This document shows, one piece after another, positions 42,188-42,703 of a DNA stretch of 42,703 bases; position 1 is the stretch's first letter, and every line of letters starts with the position of its first letter. The notes under the pieces were generated by a model, which was not told the DNA's origin, did not search any database, and worked only from the letters and a program-made list of their open reading frames with translations. The position numbers and the translations under genes are program-made. The stretch is from Phycisphaerales bacterium. Lineage in GTDB: Bacteria; Planctomycetota; Phycisphaerae; SM23-33. The stretch lies in contig JABGPZ010000038.1 of assembly GCA_018644725.1 (NCBI GenBank), forward strand, positions 1-42,703, in the 5' to 3' direction.

Positions 42188-42703
42188 GAATGGATTGTAA
42201 GTGATGCCAACAGTGCAAGCAATAGAAATGTCCCGCGTGCGATGAGTTTTCATTGCGGGCAATGCGGGTTTGACCAGCGTTCTATGCGGTGATTCCTGTC
42301 TTTGGCGTAACACATTGATTTCCCGACCCTTAAAAAACACATAACGGATATTATCGGACCTTATGCGTATTCTTGCCCTATCGGGTCAAAGGCCCCATAG
42401 ATCGTCCATTGCGGCAGTTTTGGCTTCTGCGGCGGGTTACGGATGCAGAACTCCTCCCTCTGCTCTGCATGCTCAGTTCCCGCGCGCAGTCTCTAAAGTG
42501 TATCAATGCACCTTTTCGCATTCCGAATTTCACCAATTCATCCGCGTCGGCCGATCCAGAAATGATCTCGTAACACGAGTACGAAAGGAACGTCTCATTT
42601 TGAAAAGAGAGTACTCTCAAATAATAGTAATCGCGTTCGATTTATTTATTGGTAGTGTAAATTTGTTTCTGTAAATTCGGGATTGTTTGGCGCGGGAGTC
42701 TCT
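42188..42703. other. Gene-free region at the window edge
   Basis: 516 bases upstream of pgsA. I see no convincing gene, tRNA or rRNA. It becomes AT-rich to the right and contains a perfect 12-base palindrome, GAGAGTACTCTC (42607-42618), and a short inverted repeat, CTCGT/ACGAG (42567-42579). No strong promoter for pgsA stands out. Confidence 0.5.

Noticed and set aside
42575-42595. A sarcin-ricin-like string (GAGTACGAAAGGAAC) suggestive of 23S rRNA
   Set aside because: The surrounding bases do not match 23S rRNA and the loop differs at several positions.
42363-42674. 103-codon plus-strand frame upstream of pgsA
   Set aside because: No ribosome site or recognisable protein; contains control-like palindromes.

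Overview
The window is bacterial chromosome with about 33 supported protein genes and no recognisable rRNA, tRNA, CRISPR array, transposase or phage gene. Base composition looks GC-rich in genes, with AT-rich intergenic patches. A WaaP/Kdo-kinase-like protein, an AsmA-type giant protein, UppP, a lipoprotein and a PilT-like ATPase suggest a Gram-negative envelope. A type III glutamine synthetase, a fused MetX-MetW, a GH3-family enzyme and secreted toroid/DUF4159-like proteins recall the Planctomycetota and neighbouring deep phyla (Hydrogenedentota, Sumerlaeota). That placement is impression, not measurement; no marker gene here settles the phylum.

Layout. (1) 79-2895, minus: pyrR-pyrB-pyrC pyrimidine operon with overlapping genes. 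(2) 3052-6801, plus: an orphan radical SAM protein, then a four-gene operon of STAS anti-anti-sigma factor, RsbW-like kinase, eight-helix membrane protein and WaaP-like kinase. (3) 6864-9142, minus: HU-like protein plus metF, and a sugar-nucleotidyltransferase-like gene. (4) 9445-14494, plus: two tandem secreted proteins (alpha/alpha toroid plus two DUF4159-like domains) that share a perfectly identical 660-bp block. (5) 14545-19255: pilT-like and hisF (minus), nadD (plus) ending on coaD (minus), a small lipoprotein (plus), and an APH-fold kinase (minus) that begins the next cluster. (6) 18095-21998, minus: hydrolase, GH3 enzyme and APH-fold kinase in one tight cluster. (7) 22123-24474, minus: lepA, a duplicated lepA tail, yqeY. 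(8) 24475-30405, plus: an AT-rich control region with a sigma-54 type promoter, type III glutamine synthetase, metY and the metX-metW fusion. (9) 30409-36685, plus: uridine-kinase-like, Mpo1-like, FabZ-like, a degenerate UvrC-like protein and an AsmA-like giant. (10) 36708-42187: mtnP (plus) facing the minus operon pgsA-uppP-polA.

Methionine and sulfur/one-carbon functions recur (metF, metY, metXW, mtnP), as do nucleotide and cofactor synthesis (pyrRBC, nadD, coaD, polA) and envelope functions (WaaP-like, UppP, PgsA, FabZ-like, AsmA-like). The most unusual items are the 660-bp identity between the toroid paralogs, the sigma-54 promoter with paired upstream palindromes before the glutamine synthetase, the degenerate UvrC homolog, the STAS/kinase/membrane/WaaP operon, the hydrolase-GH3-kinase cluster and the UppP with a lipobox-bearing N-terminal extension.
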